A stretch of 64,000 nt of DNA from Paludibacter sp. Its GTDB lineage: Bacteria; Bacteroidota; Bacteroidia; Bacteroidales; Paludibacteraceae. The position numbers were made by a program, and so were the translations under genes. Under the pieces are notes generated by a model. That model did no database searches and was not told where the DNA came from. It was given only the letters and a program-made list of their open reading frames with translations. The stretch is from the NCBI GenBank assembly GCA_028690665.1, contig JAQVAV010000009.1:75320-139319 (forward strand), read 5' to 3'. Below, piece after piece: positions 41,575 through 52,159 of the stretch. The stretch's first letter is position 1. Every line of letters starts with the position of its first letter.

Positions 41575-44247
41575 TTATTTTACAATTTTTATAATATCGT
41601 TTGTTATTTTTACAATAAATACACCCGAGTTACTCAATGCAATACGAACATTGCCTGAATTTGCATTTTCGTTTACAAGCATCTTACCCATTGCATCATA
41701 AACACGATAGTTTTCTCCGGCACAGATTCCTTTTATATTGATGGATTCCCGGTCGGCATATACTGTCAATCCTGAAGTTTGCTCATCAATGTTAGTGGCT
41801 ACAGTATAGGTGAGTTCTCCTGTTAAAGCATTGAAAGTATAGTTTGCCGGTAAATTTAAAGTGGTGAAAGTTCCATTGAAAGTTCCGGCGTTTATTAACT
41901 GAATCGTAGTTCCACTCTCAGGATTGCTTGCGTTTACCGTTACATCAAGAGTACCTCCATTATTTACAGCTCCGGTAACATTAATAGCGTCAAATTCACC
42001 TGTGCTAAATCCATCTACAACGATGTTGGTGGTACCGTTCAAAGTAAGATCACTTCCGAAGTTTAGTCTTCCTTTCAGAGAACCATTAACTACGGTTGCT
42101 CCCGGAATAGTTCCGGTTCCGTTTAAGATTCCATCCGCAGCAACATTAACCGGTATGGTTGACGTTCCTAAAGTACCGGTAATATTAAGTTCGCCTTCAT
42201 TTACTGAAACAGCTCCTGCAACATAAGCTGCACTGTTTCCTGAAAGAGTAAGAACTCCTGTCCCTGATTTTACAGTGTTTATTACAGGAATGTTGCTCCA
42301 TGCATCTGCAGGGAAGTTTTCAATTGTACCGGCAAATGTGGCATCTGTATTAAGCGCTCCGATATTATAGGTGACAGTTCTGAGGCGTGGTCCCATAATT
42401 TTGGCATCCGAATTTCCTTTTAATTCTCCGATTCCAATTGTGGTAGAGCCATCCGAAGCAGGATTGACCGGATATACCATGTATACCATACCGTTCAGCT
42501 CAAGTTTGTTCGATACATAAGAATTTGTCGAACCGAAAAGAGAGAATGTTGAAGATGCTGTTGCTACTTTAATTTTCCCGTTGAAACTATTATTCATTAC
42601 AGGTAGCCCAGAGAAAGTACCGGAACTTGAAGCCGAACCTTCACTTTGTAAAAGGTAGTTTACCGAGTCGGCTACTGTAATGGCAGATGTATAGGTTACA
42701 TTAGAAGTCGGTTTGATGGTGAATGATCCCACAGCTCCTATAATCGCTTTACTGAAAGCTACACCGGTGTTAACATCTACTGTTGTTCCGGAGGCTGCTG
42801 TTAATGCTGTAACTGCATCATCCTTTGAAATTATAAGGGTTCCGTTGTTCAGTGTTACTCCGCCGGTGAGGTTGTTTGTAACGCCGAGTGTGGTAATTTC
42901 CGTTTCGCCAACATTGATTGTAACAGCGCCTGTTCCATTGATGCTTCCTGGTCCTGTCAGTTCATAAGCATCACCGGTAATATTCAGGTTATTGCTGCCA
43001 AGGTCAACATCGCTTCCTATAGTTATAGTTTTGTTGGTCCCGGTCGATGAAAGCTCTACAGCGTTTCCGGTCTGGTATGCCAGACTGTTTATATCATCGG
43101 TTGTAAAGTTGTTATCAGTTTCGCTCCATAAAGCGTTTGTAGCTCCGGTCCATTTGTAAGTACCTGCTGTTACAGCTGTTTTTTTGAAGATCAGATCGAC
43201 ATGAGCTAAACCATCGGCAGTTACAACAACATTATCAGAAGTAGTTGCATCTGCATCGAAAGCATAATAATAACCTCCGGATGTAAAGGATGCTTTATCG
43301 TCGCTAGTGGCTGTATAGGCGATATCAACAGGCTGATCAGCTTCAATCCGGGCCGTTTTTGCTGGAGTATTTCCATCCGGTTCAAAATAATTTACGGTTA
43401 CGTTGGCTGTGCCGGAAACTTCCTGAAGTGTGTACAGTTGAAAATTATCAATGCTCGTATTCGATGGACAGTAAGTTCCAGCTGCAGTTGGATTTTCCTT
43501 TGTCTGTGTAAAACATATTTTAGATATGTTAGCTGCACTTGTAGATAAAAAATCTAATCCGGCTGTATTTTCATAAGAAGAACTTCCTGTAGTGGTATTA
43601 GATAGCTGTAAATAGGTAACTTTATGTGTTGAAAAATTAAATGAAGCCTTAATATGAATTGTTTGTCCAAAAGCCCAACCACATGTTGTTATTGTACTTG
43701 CATTGTTTGTATTACATGTAGCATTGTCTGCCCCTGATTTAAGGAACATACCATTCCAACTGTCAGTGTCAATGTATGCAGGATTTGAGTTGTCAATATT
43801 TTGACAATGTATCATGCCATCATCTCCAGATAGATATAATATCATTATATCCCCGCTTGTTGTTTTTGGAGTTGCAACATTGTCCCGAAAAAATAATGCA
43901 TACGATTGAAGATTGGTTATTTTGGCAGATGTAATGGTCCAATCGAATTCAAGATATACTTCTGTTTCAGTACCACTTGATGGGAATGTAATTTTTAATC
44001 CCATATTCTTTTTTTTGTTGGCAGTAGTCAAATTTAGTTTACCTGTAGGAGTGTTTAAATTATACCAACCATCAGATCCAAATAACTCGTAATTTGCATC
44101 GTTTTCTACACTCCAACCAGTCGGAAGAGCATCTCCAAAAGTTTCATCTACAATGTAATTGGGAACTTGTGTCGCATTTACATTATTCAGCGAGAAAAGA
44201 AGCCCTGTAATAAGCAAAATCCTAAAAAAAAGTAGTTGTTTTTTCAT
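41575..44247 (-). CDS. T9SS-exported protein with autotransporter-type beta repeats
   Basis: The start at 44247 gives MKKQLLFFRILLITGLLFSL, a signal peptide; longer readings are unlikely. Residues about 30-290 look like a beta-sandwich domain of the kind found in T9SS cargo (DETFGDALPTGWSVEN, AGTYCPSNTSIDNFQLYTL). Residues about 350-800 are repetitive short beta strands such as NNGTLIISKDDA, SGTGVLTLSGNSAA and VNEGELNITGT, matching passenger-associated repeats, and predict a long beta helix. The last 75 residues (LTVYADRESINIKGICAGENY to IIKIVK) form a type A T9SS sorting domain. It is probably displayed on or released from the cell surface; ligand unknown. Confidence 0.85.
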   Translation of the reverse strand: MKKQLLFFRILLITGLLFSLNNVNATQVPNYIVDETFGDALPTGWSVENDANYELFGSDGWYNLNTPTGKLNLTTANKKKNMGLKITFPSSGTETEVYLEFDWTITSAKITNLQSYALFFRDNVATPKTTSGDIMILYLSGDDGMIHCQNIDNSNPAYIDTDSWNGMFLKSGADNATCNTNNASTITTCGWAFGQTIHIKASFNFSTHKVTYLQLSNTTTGSSSYENTAGLDFLSTSAANISKICFTQTKENPTAAGTYCPSNTSIDNFQLYTLQEVSGTANVTVNYFEPDGNTPAKTARIEADQPVDIAYTATSDDKASFTSGGYYYAFDADATTSDNVVVTADGLAHVDLIFKKTAVTAGTYKWTGATNALWSETDNNFTTDDINSLAYQTGNAVELSSTGTNKTITIGSDVDLGSNNLNITGDAYELTGPGSINGTGAVTINVGETEITTLGVTNNLTGGVTLNNGTLIISKDDAVTALTAASGTTVDVNTGVAFSKAIIGAVGSFTIKPTSNVTYTSAITVADSVNYLLQSEGSASSSGTFSGLPVMNNSFNGKIKVATASSTFSLFGSTNSYVSNKLELNGMVYMVYPVNPASDGSTTIGIGELKGNSDAKIMGPRLRTVTYNIGALNTDATFAGTIENFPADAWSNIPVINTVKSGTGVLTLSGNSAAYVAGAVSVNEGELNITGTLGTSTIPVNVAADGILNGTGTIPGATVVNGSLKGRLNFGSDLTLNGTTNIVVDGFSTGEFDAINVTGAVNNGGTLDVTVNASNPESGTTIQLINAGTFNGTFTTLNLPANYTFNALTGELTYTVATNIDEQTSGLTVYADRESINIKGICAGENYRVYDAMGKMLVNENANSGNVRIALSNSGVFIVKITNDIIKIVK

Positions 44248-44573
44248 TTTGTAACAGATTTTATAAGTTAATAAATAGTGTTTTTTGTAGCCATTTTGTG
44301 CTTTTATATACGACGATAAAAACATTTCAATGAACACGATGCAAAAGAAGCAGAAAGCATTTCTTACTGCAATGGAATTTTATACGTTAGTATAGATAAT
44401 AATTCAGGTGTATGCTGCTTGTTATGTATATTGTTTATATTGAGTGCTTTATGGTAGTTTATAAATCAGAAGCCGAATGAATTCTTATCCATTCGGCTTC
44501 TGATTTATAAAAACAATATACTAATTAGAGAGGTGATTAAAATTTATTATAATTCCGGTAAAAAGGATTAAAA
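44248..44573. other. Intergenic region with a large hairpin
   Basis: A 326-base gap between the hybrid-sensor gene and the T9SS-exported gene. Apart from the 22-bp hairpin at 44458-44511 I find no gene or RNA; the promoter of the downstream minus-strand gene is not recognisable. Confidence 0.6.
44458..44511. terminator. 22-bp perfect hairpin after the hybrid-sensor gene
   Basis: Arms 44458-44479 and 44490-44511 are perfectly complementary (core CAGAAGCCGAATG) with a ten-base loop. It follows the minus-strand sensor gene, but no strong T run follows on that strand, so it might act in RNA processing or stability as well as termination. Confidence 0.65.
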
Positions 44574-47500
44574 CTAAGAATTTAAGTATTTCGATGGTGA
44601 GCAACCGTATTGGGCTTTAAAACACTTACTAAAATAGAATGGGTCGTTAATTCCCACCATATACGAAACTTCTGATACATTATATTTGTAAGTTTTCAGT
44701 AGTTCCGCAGCTTTCTTCATTCTCCTGAATCGTATAAATTCATTGGGAGAATAGCCTGTCAGAGATTTTATTTTTTTAAAGAACAAAGTCCGTCCGGTAT
44801 TGGTTAATGCTGCGAATTCATCTACCGAGAAATCTGCATTGGTAAGATGCATTTCCAGAATTTCTTCGACAAGTTTCATAAACTGGAGGTCTTTTTCTGG
44901 AAGGGAGTCTTGTTCGGACAGAGCTTCGTTGTCCTCTTCTGTGTCATCTATTTCTGTGTTTGCGTAATGTTTATGAAGTAGTTCTCGTTTTTCTAAAAGT
45001 TTATTGATTTGCAACATCAAATGTTTCATACTAAAAGGCTTACTGATATAGGCATCGGCTCCTGCCTGAATACCTTCGGTGTGATGCTCATCGGAAATGT
45101 AGGCAGTCAATAAAATGACCGGAATATGACAGGTTGCAAAATCATCTTTCAGGCTTTTAGTCAATTCGAAGCCATTCATGCCAGGCATCATCACGTCACA
45201 AATTATCAGGTCAGGATCATCTTCTTTACTTTTGTGAATGCCGGTATTACCATCAGTTGCCGTTATTATTTCATAATACGGACTTAATTTTTCTGTCAGA
45301 TAGTCACGAATGTCATCATTATCATCAACAACCAGTATCTTATATTTTTTTCCGGCAAGAGGAACATGGGGTAATAAGTTCAGACTTAGATCATTTAATC
45401 CCGGGTCAATAAAGTCTGCAATATTATGAATTTCTTTTTTATCAGCTTTATTGACAGTAATTTGTTCTGTCACAAAATCATTTTTGTCATAGATATTGCT
45501 GTTTAATGGAAATTCAAGCATAAAGACAGAACCGCCTCCTTCATTTTCTGAGTAGCTCACTTTTCCTTTGTGCAATGTGGTAAACTCATTTACCAGAGAT
45601 AATCCAATCCCAGTTCCGGAATTAGAAAAATTGATTTGCATAAATCTGCTGAAAAGCTGATTCTGTTTTTCTTTGGGGATGCCTATTCCATTGTCTGCTA
45701 CTGAAATACGTAAAACTTCGGCTTTGGGATCCGTTTCAACGTTTAAAGATATTTTGCCGCCACGCGGTGTGAATTTGAAGGCATTGGATAATAAATTGAA
45801 TACAATTTTATCAACTTTATTTTTATCAAAATATACGGGAATCGTATTCTCAGTCGTATTAAAGCGGTAGTCGATGTTTGTTTTAGCTGCAACATTTGAA
45901 AAGCTTGTATAAATTTCCTTTAAAAAGCCGATGGCATCTACCCGTTGCAGATTCAGTTTTTGTTTATTGTTTTGCAGTTTTCTGAATTCAAGTAGCTGGT
46001 CAATCAGCCGGAGTAGATGGTTGGTATTTTTATCCAGATCTTCAACAATATGTTGCATCGCATCCGACATTTTATCTTTGACATCACTTAGAGTTTCAAC
46101 ACTTCCTTTAATCAGGGTGAGCGGGGTTCTGAACTCGTGGCTGATATTGGTGAAAAATCTTAATTTATAATCGGTTAACTGTCGTTCTACTTTAACTGCA
46201 TTACTCAGACGGTTGAATTTAAGGATAAGTCGGGAAATAAAGTAAGCGGCCACAACTATCAGCACAAAATAAATCAGATATGCAATGTCCGATTGCCAGA
46301 AAGGAGGACGGATGATTATTTCAAGGGTTGTTTCGTCGTTGCTCCAAACCCCTTTACTATTTACACTCTTAACTCTGAAAGTGTATTTGCCCGGCGGTAC
46401 ATTCCTGTAGGTGGCTATATTGTATGAGGCTGATATATTCCAGCGTTTTTCAAAATTGTCGAGAATAAACATAAATTGGTTCGATTTGGGGTCGCGAAAA
46501 TTCATATTTGAAAATTCAATGTGAAAAACCTTGTCGGATGCCTTGAGCGTTATTTTGTCCGAATAGGCAATTGATTTTTTCAGAGGTTCGTTTTTGTCTC
46601 CGATTTTTGCTTCCTGGTCGTAGATAAAGAAGCCTGTAAGAACAACTTTATTTGATTCGTTGGAACTATTGGGTAACTGATTCGGATTGAAAACGTAAAA
46701 ACCATTCAATGTTCCCCAAAGCATCCTGCCATCCCTGCATTTGTAGGCTGTTGTTTCCGAAAACAAGTTTGAACTAAAATCGTCTGAAAACCTGTAGTAT
46801 TGGAATAATCCGGATGAAGGGTAAAAAGTTTGCAATCCGCTTTCAGAGCTTACCCAGAAAGCTCCGTTGTTTCCTTCCAGAATGGCCATTATGTTATCAT
46901 AGGCAATTCCCTGCTGGTTGTGATATACTTTGAAAATACCGTTTCCATCAGGCCCTTCTTTAATGAACTTATTGATGCCGCCACCGGCTGTTGCTAACCA
47001 AATATTATTTCCAGAGTCCTGAAATATATACCGTACTTCAGGATTGCTCAGACTGTTTTCACTTTTGTTGCTAAACGTATAATAACTATAGTCTTTAGGA
47101 TTTTCCAACAGTTTATCCGGATTGAACCGGATAACTCCGTTGGTAGTGGCTACCCAAATATCTCCTTTATTGTCTTCAAATACATAACGGGTAAAACGAA
47201 TCCATTCATCATCATTGAAAAAAGTAAGAAACGTCTCTGTGTTATTGTTCATTGTTTTTACACAAAGTCCTCCACCAAAAGTTGCAGCCCAAAGTCGTCC
47301 TTTCCGGTCCATTGTCAAAGAGAATACATTGTTGTTGCTCAGACTCCCCGGATTTTTGTCCGATTGGTAAAAAACTGGTTTTTTATAATTTCCGTTTTTC
47401 AGCTCGATAATACCATTACCTCTGGTCGCTAACCATACATTCCCGGCATTATCCTGCATAATATGATAGACATTGTATGCATTTTCAAAAATTATTTTTT

Positions 47501-48926
47501 TCTCGATGAACGAACTGTTATACAGGTAGAGATTGCCGGCTTTTGTTGCGACCCAGATGTTCCCTGATTTATCTTCCAGAAAAGACCTTACATTATTACC
47601 ACTGCGATATTTGTTTTCCTTGTCGGGGAATATCAAGTCAACATTCCGGTTTGAAAAAGAAAGCTTATTGATACCCATACTTTCGGTACCAATCCATATA
47701 TTATCGTTTTTATCCAGGGTAATGCAGAGTAAATAATTTGAACTTAGTCCGTTATTGTTTTTATTGTATGTGTAATGAGTCAGTTTTCCCGTTTTGAGAT
47801 GGTAGCAAAAAAGTCCGTTACCGTAAGTTGTGATCCATATATTCCCATGCCGGTCGCCCTGAAACTGATAGCGCTCTTCGTCTATGAGAGTTAATATGTT
47901 TTGAGGTATCAGGTTTATTTTTAATGGCTTACTATGCCCGTTTAGCATCCATACATTCCCTGTAAAATTATAAACCCAGATGTTCCCATACTGATCTCTC
48001 TGAAGATATGCATTCCCCGAAATCTTTTCGCCAAATAGATTCTCTCCGTTTAATAGCTTTTGATTGGTAAGGTCATAGAGATATACGCCTTTGCTATAAG
48101 ACGTAATAATAATAAATTTCTGGGCGAGCATGGCAGATCTAAATACGCTTAGTTTGACCGGAAGTGAAACGGATCCTTCATATTTATGATTCATAGCATC
48201 GAAAATATCGATACGCCCGTTTTCTGCTATAAAATAAAGTTTTCCATTTGATTCAAAGGCTTTTACAAAACCTATCATAGACGTTTGTTTTGTGTCAAAG
48301 GAGCTAACCTTGTTTTTTGTATGCAGTGTGATTCCGTTGGCAGTAAGAATCCAAATGTTTTTGTGACTATCTTCAAAAATGTCATTGACCGTATTTGAAG
48401 ATAATTTATACAATTTATCAGTCGTTGAATATAAGTGGGTTTCAATTTTTTGGTCTTTGAAACTAATTTTCATACAACCATTGTTGACACTTCCGAGCCA
48501 GATGTTTTTTTCGTTATCTTCATAAAATAAGTTGAATTTTGACTGAGAGTTATCACTGTAAGATATAATGGGCAGAAATTCTTCTGTATACGGATCGTAA
48601 CAGTGGATGACATCGCTGTAGGTTCTGATCCAGATATAACCCCGACTGTCTTTATGCAGTTCCTTTATCTTTCCGCTTGATAGCGAATTTGTGTTGATGT
48701 TATCGGGATTCAATGTCTTTATTTTAATACCGTCGTAACGGTTTAGTCCATTGAGCGAACCAAACCATAGAAAACCGGTGGTATCCTGAAGCATACAACG
48801 GATGGTATTATGTGACAATCCATTATTAGAAGTGATATGGTCAATGGTGGGAAGATTATCGCTTTGAGCTTGTATCAGAAAAAGAAACAGCAGTACAATG
48901 CTGATAAATATTCTGTTGATTCTCAT
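44574..48926 (-). CDS. Hybrid two-component system sensor-regulator (HTCS)
   Basis: A 1450-residue inner-membrane regulator typical of Bacteroidota glycan use. After a signal peptide come two seven-bladed propellers (repeats such as GFLWFGSLNGLNRYDG, GNIWIGTESMGINKL, GNVWLATRGNGIIEL), then a Y_Y_Y domain (about 765-850). A membrane segment lies near 870-890. The kinase has the phosphoacceptor His930 in ISHEFRTPLT and the ATP-site VADNGIGIPKEKQ. The receiver domain carries Asp1244 in ICDVMMPG. An AraC-type DNA-binding domain occupies about 1345-1448. It is divergent from the GH2 gene, so it likely senses an oligosaccharide and controls that gene. Confidence 0.94.
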   Translation of the reverse strand: MRINRIFISIVLLFLFLIQAQSDNLPTIDHITSNNGLSHNTIRCMLQDTTGFLWFGSLNGLNRYDGIKIKTLNPDNINTNSLSSGKIKELHKDSRGYIWIRTYSDVIHCYDPYTEEFLPIISYSDNSQSKFNLFYEDNEKNIWLGSVNNGCMKISFKDQKIETHLYSTTDKLYKLSSNTVNDIFEDSHKNIWILTANGITLHTKNKVSSFDTKQTSMIGFVKAFESNGKLYFIAENGRIDIFDAMNHKYEGSVSLPVKLSVFRSAMLAQKFIIITSYSKGVYLYDLTNQKLLNGENLFGEKISGNAYLQRDQYGNIWVYNFTGNVWMLNGHSKPLKINLIPQNILTLIDEERYQFQGDRHGNIWITTYGNGLFCYHLKTGKLTHYTYNKNNNGLSSNYLLCITLDKNDNIWIGTESMGINKLSFSNRNVDLIFPDKENKYRSGNNVRSFLEDKSGNIWVATKAGNLYLYNSSFIEKKIIFENAYNVYHIMQDNAGNVWLATRGNGIIELKNGNYKKPVFYQSDKNPGSLSNNNVFSLTMDRKGRLWAATFGGGLCVKTMNNNTETFLTFFNDDEWIRFTRYVFEDNKGDIWVATTNGVIRFNPDKLLENPKDYSYYTFSNKSENSLSNPEVRYIFQDSGNNIWLATAGGGINKFIKEGPDGNGIFKVYHNQQGIAYDNIMAILEGNNGAFWVSSESGLQTFYPSSGLFQYYRFSDDFSSNLFSETTAYKCRDGRMLWGTLNGFYVFNPNQLPNSSNESNKVVLTGFFIYDQEAKIGDKNEPLKKSIAYSDKITLKASDKVFHIEFSNMNFRDPKSNQFMFILDNFEKRWNISASYNIATYRNVPPGKYTFRVKSVNSKGVWSNDETTLEIIIRPPFWQSDIAYLIYFVLIVVAAYFISRLILKFNRLSNAVKVERQLTDYKLRFFTNISHEFRTPLTLIKGSVETLSDVKDKMSDAMQHIVEDLDKNTNHLLRLIDQLLEFRKLQNNKQKLNLQRVDAIGFLKEIYTSFSNVAAKTNIDYRFNTTENTIPVYFDKNKVDKIVFNLLSNAFKFTPRGGKISLNVETDPKAEVLRISVADNGIGIPKEKQNQLFSRFMQINFSNSGTGIGLSLVNEFTTLHKGKVSYSENEGGGSVFMLEFPLNSNIYDKNDFVTEQITVNKADKKEIHNIADFIDPGLNDLSLNLLPHVPLAGKKYKILVVDDNDDIRDYLTEKLSPYYEIITATDGNTGIHKSKEDDPDLIICDVMMPGMNGFELTKSLKDDFATCHIPVILLTAYISDEHHTEGIQAGADAYISKPFSMKHLMLQINKLLEKRELLHKHYANTEIDDTEEDNEALSEQDSLPEKDLQFMKLVEEILEMHLTNADFSVDEFAALTNTGRTLFFKKIKSLTGYSPNEFIRFRRMKKAAELLKTYKYNVSEVSYMVGINDPFYFSKCFKAQYGCSPSKYLNS

Positions 48927-49250
48927 TTTAGATTAGATTTTGGAAAGTGTTCATATATTAAAATAAGATAACTATATTATGCGAATATAACATTTAATAA
49001 TGATTGAAGGACTAATGAAAATGATATTTGTCTTAGTAATAATGGCTAATTGTCTCGTTTTATTTGAAATAAAATGTTTTAATCTGACTTTCAATTCTCT
49101 TTAACTCCAGGTAATGAATAATAATTATGCATTATGTACATTTTTCCATTTTGATAAATCGTTCATAGTAGTTCTTTTGTAATATGGCTTTTAATATACT
49201 TTGGACAATTACAGCTGGCAGCCTGTTGTAAGAAAAATGAGATTGGAAAT
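48927..49250. other. Divergent intergenic region between HTCS and GH2 genes
   Basis: A 324-base AT-rich region expected to hold the promoters of both genes and the AraC-domain binding site. No clear -33/-7 pair or convincing direct repeat could be picked out by eye. Confidence 0.5.
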
Positions 49251-52139
49251 ATGAAAAAATCATGGTTAGTTTTATGGGGAATTTTTGTGGCATGTAATTT
49301 ATCACTTGCTGTTGATTCTGTTGTAGATTTGTCAGGTAAATGGAATTTTAAAATTGATAGAAATGATGTGGGAGCAGCAGAAAAGTGGTATCTTAAAAGT
49401 TTAGCTGATGATATAATAATTTTGCCCGGGTCAATGGTCGAGAATCTCAAAGGGGATGATATTTCTATTGATACAAAGTTTACCGGAAGTATCTATGATA
49501 GTTCGTGGTATTACAATCCGGCTATGGAAAAATACCGGAAGGCAGATAATTTAAAAATGCCTTTTTGGCTTACTCAACTCAAACATTATGTTGGGCCTGC
49601 CTGGTATCAAAAACAAGTTATGATTCCCGGAAAATTTTCAGGTAAAGAGGTACTGCTGTATCTCGAACATCCTCATTACGAAACAACCGTTTGGATTGAT
49701 GACCAGAAGGTCGGTTCGCAAAATTCGCTTACTACAGCTCATGTTTATGATATTAGCAGATTTATTTCTTCCGGAAAGCACACAATTACAGTGAGGATTG
49801 ATAACCGATTGAAAAACACAGTGGATGTGGGGGCCAATTCACACAGTGTTACCGATCATACACAGGGAAACTGGAACGGTATGGTTGGAAAACTGGAATT
49901 GCAGGCACGGAATAAAATTCATTTTGACGATATTCAAATTTATCCGGATGTACAGAATAAGTCGGCTCTGGTGAAGATGAGAATAGGGAATCTGACAGGG
50001 AAAAGGCAAAAAGGCACGATTACTTTATCCGCGATTAGTTTCAATTCCGAAAAACAAAATAAAGTGTTGCCGGTTACTCTGAGTTTCGATTTTACCGGAA
50101 AAGAAAAATCACTGACTCAAACCCTTAAGTTTGATGATGGAATGCTTACCTGGGATGAATTCGATCCGGCTTTATATAATCTGACCGCTGCTTTGGATGT
50201 TTCAGGCAGAACAGATACCGTTTATGTTGAATTTGGAATGCGCCAAATGTCCATTCAGGGTAAATATTTTTATATCAATGGTCACAAAACGGTTTTGCGT
50301 GGTACCGTTGAAAATGCTTTGTTCCCGCTAACCGGTTATCCTCCTATGGATGAAGCCTCGTGGGAACGTGTTTTCCGTATTTGCAAATCGTTTGGATTGA
50401 ATCACATGCGTTTTCATTCCTATTGTCCGCCACGTGCTGCATTCGAAGCTGCCGATCGGCTCGGGTTTTATCTTCAGCCGGAAGGTCCAAGCTGGCCCAA
50501 TCACAGCACAATGCTTGGCCGGGGACTTCCGATTGATACTTACTTGCTGGAAGAGACAAAACGGATGAAAAAAGATTACGGGAACTATGCATCATTTACT
50601 TTTATGGCAGCCGGAAATGAACCCCGGGGAGCCTGGGTGCCATGGGTGAGTAAATTTGTTGACTACTGGAAAGCTACCGATAACAGAAGTTTGTATACAG
50701 GTGCTTCGGTTGGAGGAAGTTGGGCGTGGCAACCAAAAAGTCAGTATCATGTGAAGGCCGGAGCCCGGGGATTGGAATGGAGGAATTCCCGACCGGAAAC
50801 CCTGTCTGATTACAGTGATAAGATTGATACGGTTCGTGAACCTTATGTGTCCCACGAAACGGGGCAGTGGTGTGCTTTCCCTGATTTCGACGAGATAAAA
50901 AAATATACCGGCGTGACCCGTGCTAAAAACTTTGAATTGTTTCAGGAAAATTTAGCTGATAACGATATGGCTGATTTGAATCATGAATTTTTGATGGCTT
51001 CGGGACATTTGCAGGCTTTGTGTTACAAACATGAGATTGAAAAAACGCTCCGGACTCCCGGTTATGCAGGGTTTCAGTTGCTCAGCCTGAACGATTATTC
51101 CGGTCAGGGGACAGCATTGGTTGGTGTTCTTGATGCATTTTGGGATGAGAAAGGCTATGAAACAGCTGATAAGTTCCGTCGTTTTTGTAATTTCGTTGTT
51201 CCTGTTATCCGTACCGAAAAGTTTGTTTACCGTAACAATGAGCAATTCAGTGCCAGGGTTGAAATTGAGAATTTCGGGAAATCGAAATTAAAGAATATTC
51301 CAGTAGTCTGGAGAATCAAAGATCAGTATGGGCTTGTACTGAAATCCGGACTTTTGAATAAAACGGATATTCCTGTCGGCAATGGCTTTAGTCCCGGTGA
51401 GCTGAATTTATCTTTGACCGAATTTACAAAACCGGTAAAACTGAATCTGGAAATAGCTCTTAATGGAACCGATTTTGTAAATGACTGGGATTTCTGGGTT
51501 TATCCTGTTTCTGATAGTGAACCTGATACGACTGGTATTTACATTACAGATAAACTGGATCTGACGGCAGCAGAAAAACTGAATGCAGGAGAAAAAGTGT
51601 TGATTTTGGGGGCCGGAAATATTCAATACGGAAAAGATGTTGTACAGTATTACACGCCGGTGTTCTGGAATACTTCCTGGTTTAAAATGCGTCCGCCGCA
51701 CACAACAGGCGTTTTTATAAATAATTATCATCCGGTATTTGGCGATTTTGTGACTGAATCGTGGGGAAACATGCAGTGGTGGGAGCTTGTAAACAGGGCG
51801 CAGGTTATGTTGCTTTCCGATTTTCCAAAAGGTTTTCAGCCAATTGTACAACCTGTCGATACATGGTTTATTAACCGGAAACTGGGTATGCTTTTCGAAG
51901 CCAATGTAGGCAGGGGAAAACTCATAATGACTTCGATGGATTTGAAATCAGACTGGAACGAACGTCCGGTTGCGCAACAACTGTATTGTTCCATAGTTAA
52001 ATATATGCAATCCGATAAATTCCGCCCTGAGAAAGAAGTATCCATGCAGAACATAAGGGATTTGTTTGAGAAAACAGCTGCACCGATTAATTTTTTTACC
52101 AAAAGTAGTCCGGATGAACTGAAAAAAGATGTGAAATAG
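49251..52139 (+). CDS. Glycoside hydrolase family 2 enzyme
   Basis: A 962-residue exported enzyme; the signal peptide covers about residues 1-20. It has the GH2 order of a sugar-binding jelly roll (VDLSGKWNFKIDRNDVGA, with VGPAWYQKQVMIPGKF and LYLEHPHYETTVWIDDQKVG), an immunoglobulin-like domain, and a TIM barrel with GYPPMDEASWERVFRICKSFGLNHMRFHSY. The acid/base is probably Glu457 in AAGNEPRG, and the nucleophile probably Glu536 in SHETGQW. A further beta-sandwich and C-terminal region follow. Family members include beta-galactosidases, beta-glucuronidases and related enzymes; the substrate cannot be assigned. The divergent HTCS is the likely regulator. Confidence 0.88.
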   Translation: MKKSWLVLWGIFVACNLSLAVDSVVDLSGKWNFKIDRNDVGAAEKWYLKSLADDIIILPGSMVENLKGDDISIDTKFTGSIYDSSWYYNPAMEKYRKADNLKMPFWLTQLKHYVGPAWYQKQVMIPGKFSGKEVLLYLEHPHYETTVWIDDQKVGSQNSLTTAHVYDISRFISSGKHTITVRIDNRLKNTVDVGANSHSVTDHTQGNWNGMVGKLELQARNKIHFDDIQIYPDVQNKSALVKMRIGNLTGKRQKGTITLSAISFNSEKQNKVLPVTLSFDFTGKEKSLTQTLKFDDGMLTWDEFDPALYNLTAALDVSGRTDTVYVEFGMRQMSIQGKYFYINGHKTVLRGTVENALFPLTGYPPMDEASWERVFRICKSFGLNHMRFHSYCPPRAAFEAADRLGFYLQPEGPSWPNHSTMLGRGLPIDTYLLEETKRMKKDYGNYASFTFMAAGNEPRGAWVPWVSKFVDYWKATDNRSLYTGASVGGSWAWQPKSQYHVKAGARGLEWRNSRPETLSDYSDKIDTVREPYVSHETGQWCAFPDFDEIKKYTGVTRAKNFELFQENLADNDMADLNHEFLMASGHLQALCYKHEIEKTLRTPGYAGFQLLSLNDYSGQGTALVGVLDAFWDEKGYETADKFRRFCNFVVPVIRTEKFVYRNNEQFSARVEIENFGKSKLKNIPVVWRIKDQYGLVLKSGLLNKTDIPVGNGFSPGELNLSLTEFTKPVKLNLEIALNGTDFVNDWDFWVYPVSDSEPDTTGIYITDKLDLTAAEKLNAGEKVLILGAGNIQYGKDVVQYYTPVFWNTSWFKMRPPHTTGVFINNYHPVFGDFVTESWGNMQWWELVNRAQVMLLSDFPKGFQPIVQPVDTWFINRKLGMLFEANVGRGKLIMTSMDLKSDWNERPVAQQLYCSIVKYMQSDKFRPEKEVSMQNIRDLFEKTAAPINFFTKSSPDELKKDVK

Positions 52140-52159
52140 TTTGATGGTTTAATTTTACA

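Noticed and set aside
41924..42967. Plus-strand frames rich in Pro and Val opposite the T9SS repeat protein
   Set aside because: They are antisense reflections of the Thr/Gly/Asn-rich repeat codons.
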